A program made the translations under genes and the position numbers. A DNA stretch of 64,000 bases from Wuchereria bancrofti (taxonomy: Eukaryota; Nematoda; Chromadorea; Rhabditida; Onchocercidae): positions 14,607,501 through 14,671,500 of the forward strand of contig SSBO01000012.1 in the NCBI GenBank assembly GCA_005281725.1, given 5' to 3'. Shown piece after piece: positions 46,801 through 60,500 of the stretch (its first letter is position 1; every line of letters begins with the position of its first letter). A model generated the notes under the pieces. The model was not told the origin of the DNA, searched no databases, and was given only the letters and a program-made list of their open reading frames with translations.

Positions 46801-48497
46801 AAATGTTTCCTCTCTTTTTGGAAGACTATAAGGCAAAAATTGTTTTAAAAATGCTTTTTCCCTTTTTATTTTGAACAATGCGAGGGAAATTCAACACAGT
46901 TATACACACATATAGCAAATATCTCATCTTTGGTGGCATTTTCTATAGAAATGCAAATTGATCACTTACAATTTTCTTTTTCTTCTTTTTTTCAACAAAG
47001 CGGCTTCGTCCGTTCCTTCCTTTTCTCCCCTTTCCCCCGCATATAGCGCCTTCTTTGCTTTTCCCTATTTCCTCCCCCTAAACCTCTTAAAATCAATCCC
47101 GCTCACATATATGCACAGCTTTTAAAGCATTCCATCATTTGACGAAAAAAATAGAAAAGACTAATTGATCGAAAGGTTATTGATTACTTGATATCAAAGG
47201 TTATGCATTGACAATGATATCTCGCCTCTTTCTCTTCCTTCCAACTACTCTCATCTTTTAGAATTATCTGGTTTTAAATGTATCCCAAATTTTCCTTAAG
47301 TTTAATTGCACTATCGACTTACCCTGAAATGAACTGGAATGGATCTCGCAGATTCAAATATTTCCCATTGTTACATATATAAATGCAATGGATCTGTCTA
47401 AGATTTTGATGATTTCTATAAAAAAATTCCACAAAATTTTAAACTTTCCTAAATTATCCATTAATTCTACAGATTCATTGTACTGACCATCTACCAATCC
47501 GCATGAATCAATGGAAGGTCAAATTATAGAGGTCAAACCTTCCTTATATTCTTGATATTAAGTTGTAAATGTCAAATTTAAACGTCGTAAACTAACTAAT
47601 TTAACCCATCATCAGAATGAAATAATTCAAAATGCCATCGGTAATGAATGAACTTTTTAAAATCTGTTTTTAAAATTTCAATGAAAAATATTCTTTCCTC
47701 GCTCTCTTGTTTTCCAGAAGAAAAAGTTTTCCTAAGTCATACTGAAAATTTCAATAAAGAAATAAAATGGTCATGAAGATAGTAAGTGTAGAATTTGGTC
47801 ACTGTTCATTTCTTTTTTTTCTCTCTCTCTCTCTCCCTCCGCTCTCTCTTCTTTGTCCTTTTTCATAAACAGAACTTTTCGCTTCATTTTTTTTTTCCTT
47901 TTTTTTGCGGTCACATAAGGATGAAAGGAGGACAAAATCATATTAAAAAAAGATGGAATGAAAGGAGAAGGAATGAAAGATAATTTTCATACTTCAATAT
48001 TTTGTTTGTTGTTATCACTGATTCACACTACTATTGTTATTGCTATCACTTAATCATTATTCATATTGTTACTGTTATCATTGGTTCATACTGTTATTAT
48101 TATCACTGATTTGTTATGTAATAATAATAACAAATCAAAGAAAGAAGCCATCATATCGATTGTAATGATTATTCAAATGAGTGAATGAAGTGGCTGGTTG
48201 AAGTTACAAAGTACATTGACACAAAAGGAGGCGGAAAAGGACACAAATATTACATAGAACAACAGATCGATGGTGGTAATCCGTGAAGAAAGAACCAATT
48301 GAACTGAGGATGAATTCGCTTTTTTTACCCCCGTAATACCGAAATTGTCAAGGACAATGAGTTCTAACAATTACAGTTAATAATAATAATATTTATTATT
48401 ATTACTATTATTATTATTATCATTGTTGTTATTATTATTACTATTATTATTATATTATTATTATTATTACTATTATCATTGTTGTTATTACTATTAC

Positions 48498-48556
<59 letters not shown>

Positions 48557-51500
48557 NGGCATTTGCATTCATAACCTTGTTCACGATCTACGCAAGTACC
48601 ACCATTCATGCAAGCATTTTCCGAACAGTCGTCTATATTCACTTCACAATGTCTTCCAGTAAAACCTAAAATATTCACTTTAACAGTCAGTAACTGTAAG
48701 TAAGATTAAAATCATAAATCGATTTTAATAACTATTTTGATGAAACTTTCATAGTACTATGCAAAAAAATTTTTAAGTGAATGTAAAGCACTGAATGGCA
48801 GAAAGAAAAGAATAATAAATAGATGAAGCATTTAACTAAAATTGACAATTCCATTTTAATCTTTGAAAAAAGACCACTCATCTGAATCTTTTAATCAGAA
48901 AATAAAGTTTTTTTTTTCAAAATTTCTCCCTATTGTTTGCTTACTTTCAATTTAGACATTTCTCAATTATATCTCGCTTTTTGTTCAATTTTTAAATAAC
49001 TGAGTCCCTTTCTCTTTAATCCATTTTTTCACTCATTCAATTCTTAGTTCATTTCCAAAAAAAAATATTGAAAGATTGAATTATTTTCCTATTAGCTTTC
49101 ATGAGAAATCAAAAACAAAGCTAAGGTCATAAACAGTGTATGGAACAGAAAGAAAGAGAAAAAAGAATAGTAATTTGTCATCGCACTGAGACAAAGTATC
49201 ATTTGAAATTGTGTGAAATAATTACTTTCTTTCAAAATAAATTAATTCCAATTCTAAACAACTAATTTTTCAAAAGAAAAGGATGCAAAAATAGCGTTTC
49301 TTGCAATCACATTTTCCCTGTTTCAATTCAAATTTTAACTTTCAAAAAACGATTTTAAAAATCCTAAAATAAAAGAGAAGGAAAATTAATGGGAAAGACG
49401 AAAATTTTAGCGATAAGTGGCATCAGTGGTACTATCAATTATATTAATAGAATGAGAATAACCAGGGCGACATTCACACGAGTAGTACTTGTCACGATAC
49501 GTATAACATTTGGCGTTGTTGTGACACGGAGATGTGGAACAGGGATCAACGTTAAATGAGAACGTTTCACAATTACGACCGGTAAAATCATGTGGACAGT
49601 CGCATCGATATGAACCAAACTATAATCAATAATAATGAATTTTTATCGTAATCGTTTAGTTTTCTCTTCTCTCTGGATGACAAAGTACAAAAAAATGTTC
49701 GGAAACTTGGTATTTAATGGGCACTTTTCAAATATTTCACTGAAATTCAAATATTTTTGCATATTTAGGCATTCTTTGAGTGATTTGAAATGAATAACTG
49801 ATAAGTAACAGATCTGTTTAAATCTTCTATGAATGCTTCGAATATTTATTTCGAACATTTATTTTTTTTGTATGAAAGTGTATTAAATCACTTAATACAT
49901 GAACAATTCAATTTTATGTTTATTCCAAAGATATATAGCCTGAAGCCTTTCTTGATATACAACTTACTTCATTGATGCATTTACCGCGAACACACGGATT
50001 CAAATGGCATTCGTTGATATCTAATTCGCATTTATTGCCGTGAAAGCCTTCTAGACATCCACAACGATAACCTCCGGCTGTTGATATACATGAACCACCA
50101 TTTCTGCATGGATTACCTTCACAGTAATTTCGTTTATCGCATCTTTCACCTGCAAAAAACGATATAATCATTTGCATTCAGATATTTTCCTGATTTCCTG
50201 CCATGTTCTTAATTAAGGAATTCCATAACGACCGGAATTTACATTTCAGATAGAAAAAAGAATTGATAAATGATTATTTTTACGCTTGAACTTATTACAC
50301 CACTATATCATTTGACATTTTTGAATGATATGTTAGAATTATACGTTCTATATATATATATTTTGAACTTTTTTGTTGTTCAATTGGAAAATTGACAACA
50401 AATAAATAAACAAATATCAAATCTTCCAAATCATTCATTTCCTAATCCGATCCGATACGATATGAGGAATGGCGGCATTATATTTACTACTGCTCTTTAG
50501 TGATGATTGAAAGCATTTCAATATGATCTGATTCTGATTACACTTATATCTTACTGTAACATACCGTGTAACCATTACATTTTATCTTTCTCTCAGCTTT
50601 TCTTTTATGATATTGAATTATAAAAAAAAACAAAAACTGATTTCAAATGGAGCGATGCATAAAACAAATCCTTTGCCTACATATTAGCTGTCTGTTACTT
50701 GATCGGTTAAAGTTAATTACTACCACTATACACTACCGCCACTATCGGGTCATCCATTCTTGATAAACCCTTAATTTATTCGATTGCATCCAAGTGTAAC
50801 TTTAAATTAAAATTTTCAATGTAGACCTTCAATCAGTCATCATTTATTCATAATTGATGATCTGAAAGTGGAAGAATAAGAAGTGGAATCCATGCAAAAA
50901 TAATTTAATCGAAGTACTTTAATTTAATAGATCTGAAAAATAATTTTTTTTTTTTAATAATTTAGTAGATCTGAAATGAAATTAAGAGAAGATTTAACGA
51001 CATCTTAAGTGATAGTTACAATAGTTCAGCTGAAATTTTAATTTAACACTAATTTTTTCAAACATCTCAATATTTTAACTATCATTAACAGGATAAAAAC
51101 CCTAAAATTATAATACTACATTCAATTTTTATACTTCGATCGACTTAAATTTCGCACACTTTAAAATTTGAAAAAATTTTAAACCGCTCCAACAATGCTG
51201 GCAGACAACTATTGGATTATTTTATTTCTTCTTCACTATTTTTTCTCTTCTTGAAGTTTACCCTATTTTTTAATGAAAGAAGTTCCATTCAAACTAATTA
51301 TTATTCTTAATTTCAATATTCTTTCCGTTCTGTGCTTTTTTTCGATCATATTTCTGATAAATATAAAGTGGAGAAATAGGTTGATAATGAATATCGGTAA
51401 GACATCCATTATTCAAATAATCAAAACATATTCTTTTTTAACACCACCCCTGGAGAGAGAGACAAACTCTCTCTCTCACCCTTTCATTCCCTATCGTTTT

Positions 51501-54500
51501 AGTCTTTCCTTCTTTTTTTTTCCAACTTTTTTTAAAACTGATACGATAATAGCGATGATTACAACATGCGTGAATACAAAGCATATATCTACCAGCAAAA
51601 GCATTGCTTTCATATAATAATTATTCAATCATCCATCCATTCATTCTTTAAGTCATTCATTCTAGGACCATTATTACCTATTAACTAAAACTCTTAATTT
51701 TGTATTTGTAATGATGAATAGTCTGACATTTTCATAATTATTAAAGTGAGAATATTCTTTTTCCCTTTTTTTCTCCTAATAAATTGTATTTCAATTGATT
51801 ATGTTTGCTAGAACTAATAGTAAAATTCGGATGATTTGCAGATATCGAATGATATAATCTTCTTGCTTAATTAACGACTGAAAAATTTTCAGCCTGAATA
51901 AATATTACATAATGTGATCGCAAATTGTTAAATCATTGAAAGTTTCGAGTGGAAAAACAAAGGAGAAAGGATCGCTAATTTAAAATGCATAAAATGGAGA
52001 AAATAATTCGTGTGGAAAAAGTCTTTAATTAATTAATTATGTCAGAGGAAGAAATTTAATGGTTCAATTTGCCAGAAACATTTAAATATGATCACATCCA
52101 GAAGTTATCGTGCCATTACCAACCATCGACATATGTCGTGGAGAAATGAATGATAGAATAACTTTGAATGTATAGAGACTGTATGTTAACCCAAAAATAT
52201 CGAACGATACAATATTTCCGGAAAGAATTAGAACTTCCAGTTAATGCTTTTAATTGTTTTAATACTTCAACGATTTCCACTACATTCTTTTGTGGACGGA
52301 ATTAAAGAATGAAGAAAGATCCCATTTGAATAGTTAGGACACATACATAATTTTAAGAGCATTTTCAGCGGACAAAGTTTCTTTCGAATCAAATCCATTT
52401 GACTAAAAAAAGTTTTTTTTTTTTGAAAAAAAACGGTAATTTTGAAAGAATAAAAGAAAAATTGTCCAGTTTTTGTTATCCTTTATCAATAGCTTCAATG
52501 GTCATTTCTACGAAGGAATGACCATTGAATGGATGGACATATAACAAACAATTCGGGGTAAACTGATATCACCAGTTAGTGGGAAGGAAAGAAAAGAGAG
52601 AGACACAGAGAGAGGATAATGCAAAAGGGGAAGTTATTAAACGGATGAAATAATGCAAGGGGGAAAAGTTATTCAAACGGATCTTTCTTAAGCTCCGGAA
52701 TGCGTCTTTCCTTTTTCCTCCCTTATTTATCGATGAGGCTTCTTTATAATTGGTAGCAATTAATGAGGATAATTTTCTTTTTTCTACTGGAAGAAAAATT
52801 TTTTGAAATGGCCTGAAAATGACAAGAAATAACACGGGCAATTTTATTGATGTTAATTTGAATTTATTAAAAATAAGTTTATTGTAATTTATTTCAAAGT
52901 TATAGCCGCATTTCAGGTAAATAATCTTCAAAGGAAGGTAGGAACGGAAAAAGATGAAATGAATGAAGCAAATCAAAAAGATTTCATCGGTTTCATTGTT
53001 GACATTTCACACCGTTATTGGGCGCAAAACGAAGATAAAGGCAAAGAGGATGATGATCTATCTCACCAAAATGTGTATTTGTTAAAGAAAGAAGATGAGT
53101 TAATCTTGAAATTTAATGATTTTCCAGGAGAATAATATTTTGAATTTCATCTAATCCATCTGCTAATTATGAAAATTATATCAATGCAACGGATGATTAA
53201 AATAACTGCAACATTAATTGTCTGATCAGTTCGGTTTTTCTGGCTTCATTAAAACTTTTGCAGGAAATACTTCAATTATATTAATATTAATGCTACATCT
53301 ATTATCCAACTAACTTATATCTGCATCGCGATGCATAATAAATGTTGCATACGTATTTCGCTACAGATTTACTTATTTATTTGACAAAAATATAATTTAT
53401 ACTTTTAGTAAATAGTAAATAGCAGTTAGCAAATTTAGCAAACAACCATTTTTAACACAACAGTCAAAAAGGTTGTCATCGCTTAACTTCCCAAACAATG
53501 ACAATTTCAATTTCAATACTTATATTAAAATTTTTAATCATTGAAATTAAACAATTAAAGTTGAATAAATTGTGTGAAAACGATCAATGCTAAAATAAAT
53601 TCCATCTCCACTCCTTGGTAGTACATAAGCAAAATAAAAAGATACTGATGAAATATTTGCTATGAAAATTAAACTCTCAAAAAAATATAGGAAACAAATA
53701 TTTGATTATGTATTACCGCAAAAATAGAATGAGAATTAGAGAAATTTCACGGACGATATCATATAATTCTTGGGAATATATCCTATCCCATAGGCTTTCT
53801 TACAAAAATTTTCTTGCAATTACAAAAAATAAACAACAAACGAGTTGTTTGTTATTGTTGTTAGACTTTTTGGGGAAATAATTTTCAATGAAATAAGATG
53901 AGAAGACGTATGTTTGGTCAGAATTAATCGGGAACATTTGAAGAAAAAAAGATGAATTACCATGAAACGATGGGAAATGTACCGTATACTGTAAGTTCAA
54001 TTGATATCAAGAATGACCCCCTATTGATGAAATCAGGGAGAACACCAAAAGGATATGGGAAATCTACTCTTCGTGGAATGTGCCATTTTTAAATACATTA
54101 GAATAGTTTAATTTAGGTCAAAGAAACTGATTTTAAAGGATCCTTCCGTTTCTGATTTCCAAATTCTTTGCAAATAGCGCATCAAAATGCCGGTTAGGTA
54201 CATTTCTACCGATGTATACGCTACTTAAATTTGCTTAAAATGACTAGAAATAATAACCTGTAAATCCGATCTGACATTCGCACCGAAACGTATCTAATGA
54301 TTTAGACAAAATGCATCGCCCATGAACACATGGAGTTTCGTCACATCTGCTAGGTTGTCGATATTCACAAAGTGTTCCGTTAAAGCCTGAAAAACATTTC
54401 CTGACATTTTGTATTTATTAACAACTATCCTCTTCATCTTTCTCTCATATCGTTTGTTCGTTTCCCAATCATAAAATGGAAAAGTTTAAAATTTCAAAAA

Positions 54501-57500
54501 AAATTCCGTAATGCATTAATAATTCTTTACAAACGGATTGTAAAATATTTCAAACATTTCGAACTCTGAAATGCAATCTTTCATGTTGACTTCATAAATT
54601 GTCATTTTTGTTTTGGTCTTCAGAAAGATGTTTTCAATATTATTCAAACGATTTAAGTGCACTTATGCAACGATTATCTATCTTGATCCCTTCAAAACTC
54701 AATTTTCCTGTTTTATCTGTGTCATTTCGGTCTTATCCATTCCGGACCGTTCCATTTCCTCTTTCCTGTTCTTTTCCAGATTCCTGTCTCGTCTTGCGAT
54801 TTTTCGATTCCCTTACCCTCAATATTTCCATTTCCCTGTCCTCCTTTACCCTGCTCTCTTTCTTCCATTTTCCTCTCTTGTTCATCCCCAAGTATTCATT
54901 TTTCTTTCCATCCGACCCGGATATTCTTTCTCGAGAAAAATATTTTCTTCTCTCTCTCTGTCGTACTCCGTTGAAAATGTTTTCTCTCCTTTTGGAAGAC
55001 TATAAAGCAAAAATTGTTTTAAAAATGCTTTTTCCCTTTTTATTTTGAACAATGCGAGGGAAATTCAACACAGTCATACACACATATAGCAAATATCTCA
55101 TCTTTGGTGCCATTTTCTATAGAAATGCAAATTGATCACTTACAATTTTCTTTTTCTTCTTTTTTTCAACAAAGCGGCTTCGTCCGTTCCTTCCTTTTCT
55201 CCGCTTTCCCCCGCATATAGCGCCTTCTTTGCTTTTCCCTATTTCCTCCCCCTAAACCTCTTAAAATCAATCCCGCTCACATATATGCACAGCTTTTAAA
55301 GCATTCCATCATTTGACGAAAAAAATAGAAAAGACTAATTGATCGAAAGGTTATTGATTACTTGATATCAAAGGTTATGCATTGACAATGATATCTCGCC
55401 TCTTTCTCTTCCTTCCAACTACTCTCATCTTTTAGAATTATCTGGTTTTAAATGTATCCCAAATTTTCCTTAAGTTTAATTGCACGATCGACTTACCCTG
55501 AAATGAACTGGAATGGATCTCGCAGATTCAAATATTTCCCATTGTTACATATATAAATGCAATGGATCTGTCTAAGATTTTGATGATTTCTATAAAAAAT
55601 TCCACAAAATTTTAAACAAACTTTCTTAAATTATCCATCAATTCTATAGATTCATTGTACTGACCATCTACCAATCCGCATGAATTGATGGAAGGTCAAA
55701 TTATAGAGATCAGACCTTCTTTATATTCTTGATATCAAGTTATAAATGTCAAATGTAAGCGTTGTAAACTAATTAATTTAACCCATCATCAGAATGAAAC
55801 AATTCAGAATGCCACCGGTAATGGATAAACTTATTGAAATCTATTTTTAAAATTTTAATGAAAAACATTCTTTTTTCTCCCTCTTTTTCTCCAGAAGAAA
55901 AACTTTTCCTATGCCATACTGAAAATTTCAACAAAGAAATAAAATGTATCATGAAGATAGTAAGTGTAGAGTTTGGTCATTGTTCATTTCTTTCTCCTCT
56001 CTCTCTTTTGTCCTTTTTCATGAACAGAACTTTCCGCTTCACTTTTTTTCCTTTTTTTTGAGGTCACATAAAAAGAAAAGGATGAAAGGAGGACAAAATC
56101 ATATTAAAAAAAGATGGAATGGAAGGAGAAAAATGGAAGATAATTTTCATATTTCAATATTTTTTTGTTTGTTGTCACTGATTCATACTGCTATCGTTAT
56201 TGTTATCACTGACTCATATTGTTACTGTTATCATTGGTTCATACTGTTATTATTAACACTGATTTGTTATGTAATAATAATAAATCAAAGAAAGAAGACA
56301 TATCGATTGTAATGATTATTCAAATGAGTGAATGAAGTGGCTGGTAAAAGTCACAAAGTACATTGACACAAAAGGAGGCGGAAAAGGACACAATATTACA
56401 TAGAACAGCAGATCGGTGATGATAATCCGTGGAGAAGAAAGAACCAATTGAACTGAGGATGAATTCGCTTCCTTTACCTCCGTAATACCAAAATCGTCAA
56501 GGACAATGAGTTCTAACAATTGCAATGAATAATGGTAATACTATTATTATTATTATACATTTATAATGTGTTTAATTCTTTCATTCTTATACTTTCTACT
56601 TTATATTATTTCCCACTGTTTATTAATACCTTTTTTCATTAAGGTAACACAAAAGAAAAAAGTTTTCTTTTCTTGCTTCTTCCTGTGATCAAAAAAAGGA
56701 AAAAGGAAGATAGTAACGATATTTAAATGATATACACATACCATAGGAAAAAGATGATTTAAAGACAGAAATATGTTGGCATATGTCATCAAAGAGAACC
56801 GATATTCAAATAGTCGTTAATTTAATTTCATTAAAATTTACAATGCTTACTAAAGTTTACCATTTATTTTTTTCTTTCTGTTCATTACGAATTATAGAAT
56901 AAAAACTCGATGATTCTATGTAAGTGACATCACCGTGTAGTCGGAATACACTTATCATAGAAATCGGTACTTTGATAAAAATGAGGTAAAATGTAAAAAT
57001 GATCTTGTAAAGAGTTAATTTATTTGGTATTGGCATTCTCTTCTCTCTACTTTCTTAATGAGAAGACAAATGAGAATTACTTACGAGTTCATTTTCCAGG
57101 AATATTTGATTTAGGTTTTAAAAGGTCACTTTCAAATTGACTAATAGTAATTGGGGAATTATTAAATAAATTATTTGAGAAGTTGATATTTGAAATGAAA
57201 AATTACTCAAATAATGTTAGGAATGTAGAATGAAGTGATTTAATTCAAATTTAATTTAATTAGTAGCATAAACAAGTAAATGCAAAAACTTGATGAGATA
57301 TTAACGCTGGTGAACAACCTGTAAGCCAAATGATACATGCTAAGCAATTTTTATTTGCAAAGATATAATTTTAAAAATTAAAACAAAACAAGAGAGAGAG
57401 GAAAAAAAGAAAGAGAAGAGAGAACTGGTAGATAGAAATGAAATCACTAAGAAAATTTCAAAAATGCAATAAATGATGATATGAATAGTATCATCATCTG

Positions 57501-60500
57501 TCTTCTTTTTTTGTCTCTTTGAAGATATTAAAGGAATCTGAGAACCTTATCATGGTGGAAATAAAATTCTTAAAAAGCTTTTGAATTTGGAAGAAATAAA
57601 GAAAGCAAAATGATAGGAGAGAAGAAAGAGGAATAAAGAAAAACTAAAAAAAGAGGAACGATTATAGGAGTTGAAAATGTGCTTTTTTGTCTTTATTAAA
57701 TAACATACTTCCGGGAAATTGGTGAACTGTTAATGAGAGGGAGGGAGAGAAGTAGAAATGGAAAGGTAATGATAAAGATTAGTGTTTTTGTCGGTAAATG
57801 ATTTGAAAAAAATACAGTTTGATGTGTGAAAAGGATAAGAGATTACTGCGCAATATAATTGATGACCCCTTTTTTTTCTTTTTTTCTTTTAATGTGTTCT
57901 TTTTGGTGTTAATGCAAAAATTGCGCCTTTTCTATTTTCGGCACCTTTTTTTCTCACCTGTATTCAACCTATTAACAATTATGGGACACATAACACAATT
58001 CCTTCTTTCAAGTAATTCAGTATTTAATTTATTTCTACTTTCTTTCCTTTTTGATTTTATGCAGGCAAAACGGCTAATTGTTAATTGCTCTTATTTTATT
58101 TGACTAAAAAAAAGAATAAACGTCTAACAGATTTTTTACCAAACAATAAAATTCCTCTGTTCTCTCCCTCTTTCTTTCTTTTGCAAGAAAAAGGAATAAG
58201 AGGATAGGATATATTATTTGGTAGAAATTTCCGGGAATCAATTCTTTTATGGAATAAAAAGGGTAAGTGATAAGAAAGAGAGCATAATGTTATACTAATA
58301 TTGAATTCAGAGATATTCGAAACATATCGAAAGGAAAGGATTTTTGAATTCTCTTATCTTTCCAAGTGGAAAAAAAATTTAGCTTTTTAGGGAAGGAATT
58401 TCATGTTTTAAACTATCTTTGAAATAAAAAACAATAAGGTAAAATAAAAATAGAAAAAAGTATTAATGAAATAATTAGACAAACGAGAAAATACGAAATG
58501 AGAAAAAATGTTACAATTATAATTCTAAAATATGCAATTATACATATTTTTTTCTTCTTAAAGCTTTTAAAAGAAACTTCAAATTCGGAAGTTTGTCGAA
58601 TAAATATAAAAACAAATATAAAAATAATAATGGAAATAATAAGAACTTCCTTATTAAAATTTGTATTTATATTTAACAATGATAAGTTATGAATGATAAT
58701 GAAAATCATACCAATGGGACAAACACATATCGACAGTGATCCTTTTCGGAGACATTCGCCACCATTCAAGCAATCACAACGCTCCTCACATCGATCACCC
58801 ATATACCCACCCGTACATCTGCAACAAATTAATTAATTTTGTTAATGATAAAAATTACTGATTAAAAGATAATACATTATTAAAATTTGCTCTTATTCAA
58901 ATTGCATTGTTTTTTGCACTAATATGAATCAGTTATAAGAGTAGTGATAGATTATTACTAATAGATTACTAAATTCGGTTGATGAAACTGGTTTTGGAAA
59001 TTTCAAATGACATTATATTTCCACTTGTGTCATTCTCTTATTTAGTTAATTAATGCTAACTAATCTAATTTTTAGACTATTGAATAAGTGTGGCATCACA
59101 TCTATTTGGTTTCAAATTACTGATATACTTTATTTGTAATTTCAAAAATCTTATACAAATAAATTTTTAGAAAGAATATTAAATTTATGGGAGTATTCTT
59201 TTCAGATTCCTTAACACATGTGTTTAAGATTAACTTGATTCAAAAAAGTAACCTCGGTGTGGGTAAAAATAAATACATTAAGGACCTTTTTTGATGAAAT
59301 GTACTGCTCCTTCTTTACCCGATATATGAGTAATACTTTAAAGCATGACTATCTTNATAAGAAATATAGGAGGGTCTTAAATATAGGATAGTCTTATGCT
59401 GATATGAGTGAATCCAGAAATATTCGAAGCATATCGAAAGGAAAGGATTTTTGAATTCTTCTCTTATCTTTCCAAATGGAAAAGAAATTTAACTTTTTGA
59501 GAAAGGAATTTTATGTTTTAAACCATCTTTGCAAACAATAAGGTAAAATGAAAATAGAAAAAAAAGTAAAAAGAAAAAGCATTAATGAAATAATTAGACA
59601 AACGAGAAAATACGAAATGAGAAAATAAAATTCTTAAATTGTCGTTGCAATTATAATTTAATAGCATATTTCTTCTCTTCTTTCTTTTTAAAATTTTTAA
59701 AAGAAACTTCAAGTTTGGAAGTTCGTCGAATAACTAACAAATATAAAAATAATAATAATAACGGGAACAACAAGAATTTCCTTACTAAAATTTGTATTTA
59801 TATTTAACAATGATAAGTTATGAATGATAATGAAAATCATACCAATGGGACAAACACATATCGACAGTGATCCTTTTCGGAGACATTCGCCACCATTCAA
59901 GCAATCACAACGCTCCTCACATCGATCACCCATATACCCACCCGTACATCTGCAACAAATTAATTAATTTTGTTAATGATAAAAATTACTGATTAAAAGA
60001 TAATACATTATTAAAATTTGCTCTTATTCAAATTGCATTGTTTTTTGCACTAATATGAATCAGTTATAAGAGTAGTGATAGATTATTACTAATAGATTAC
60101 TAAATTCGGTTGATGAAACTGGTTTTGGAAATTTCAAATGACATTATATTTCCACTTGTGTCATTCTCTTATTTAGTTAATTAATGCTAACTAATCTAAT
60201 TTTTAGACTATTGAATAAGTGTGGCATCACATCTATTTGGTTTCAAATTACTGATATACTTTATTTGTAATTTCAAAAATCTTATACAAATAAATTTTTA
60301 GAAAGAATATTAAATTTATGGGAGTATTCTTTTCAGATTCCTTAACACATGTGTTTAAGATTAACTTGATTCAAAAAAGTAACCTCGGTGTGGGTAAAAA
60401 TAAATACATTAAGGACCTTTTTTGATGAAATGTACTGCTCCTTCTTTACCCGATATATGAGTAATACTTTAAAGCATGACTATCTTTTCTATGTTTCTTT

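Larger units (their letters stand above)
40483..56535. repeat. ~8-kb duplicated block, probable haplotype duplication
   Basis: Copy 1 is 40483 to ~48380 and copy 2 is 48558 to ~56535, in the same orientation with an offset of 8075 at the left end. Both contain four Notch EGF exons. Copy 1 runs into a TTA microsatellite, a single N follows (48557), and copy 2 starts abruptly in the middle of an EGF exon. Divergence is uneven: long identical blocks alternate with stretches carrying SNPs and indels, including ~100 extra bases at about 52288-52400. This is what two allelic contigs scaffolded in series would look like. Confidence 0.85.
58300..60486. repeat. ~1.1-kb duplicated block around a single N
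   Basis: About 58300-59355 recurs at about 59410-60486, with an N at 59356. From 58711 to 59355 the copies look identical, and further left they differ by SNPs and indels. Each contains the same Notch EGF exon. The first copy ends exactly where the N is, as expected for overlapping contig ends. Confidence 0.85.

Noticed and set aside
46452..46874. ORFs rich in Phe, Ser, Pro and Leu, also at 54599-55048
   Set aside because: Both are pyrimidine-rich intron sequence of Notch, open in two frames at once, and length-variable between the copies.
48364..48678. ORF joining an EGF to a poly-Asn tract
   Set aside because: It crosses the N at 48557; the Asn run is the TTA microsatellite at a contig end.
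40483..56535. A genuine tandem expansion of EGF exons in Notch
   Set aside because: Allele-like divergence, truncation of an exon at an N and the same pattern at other joins all favour haplotype duplication; kept only as a testable alternative.
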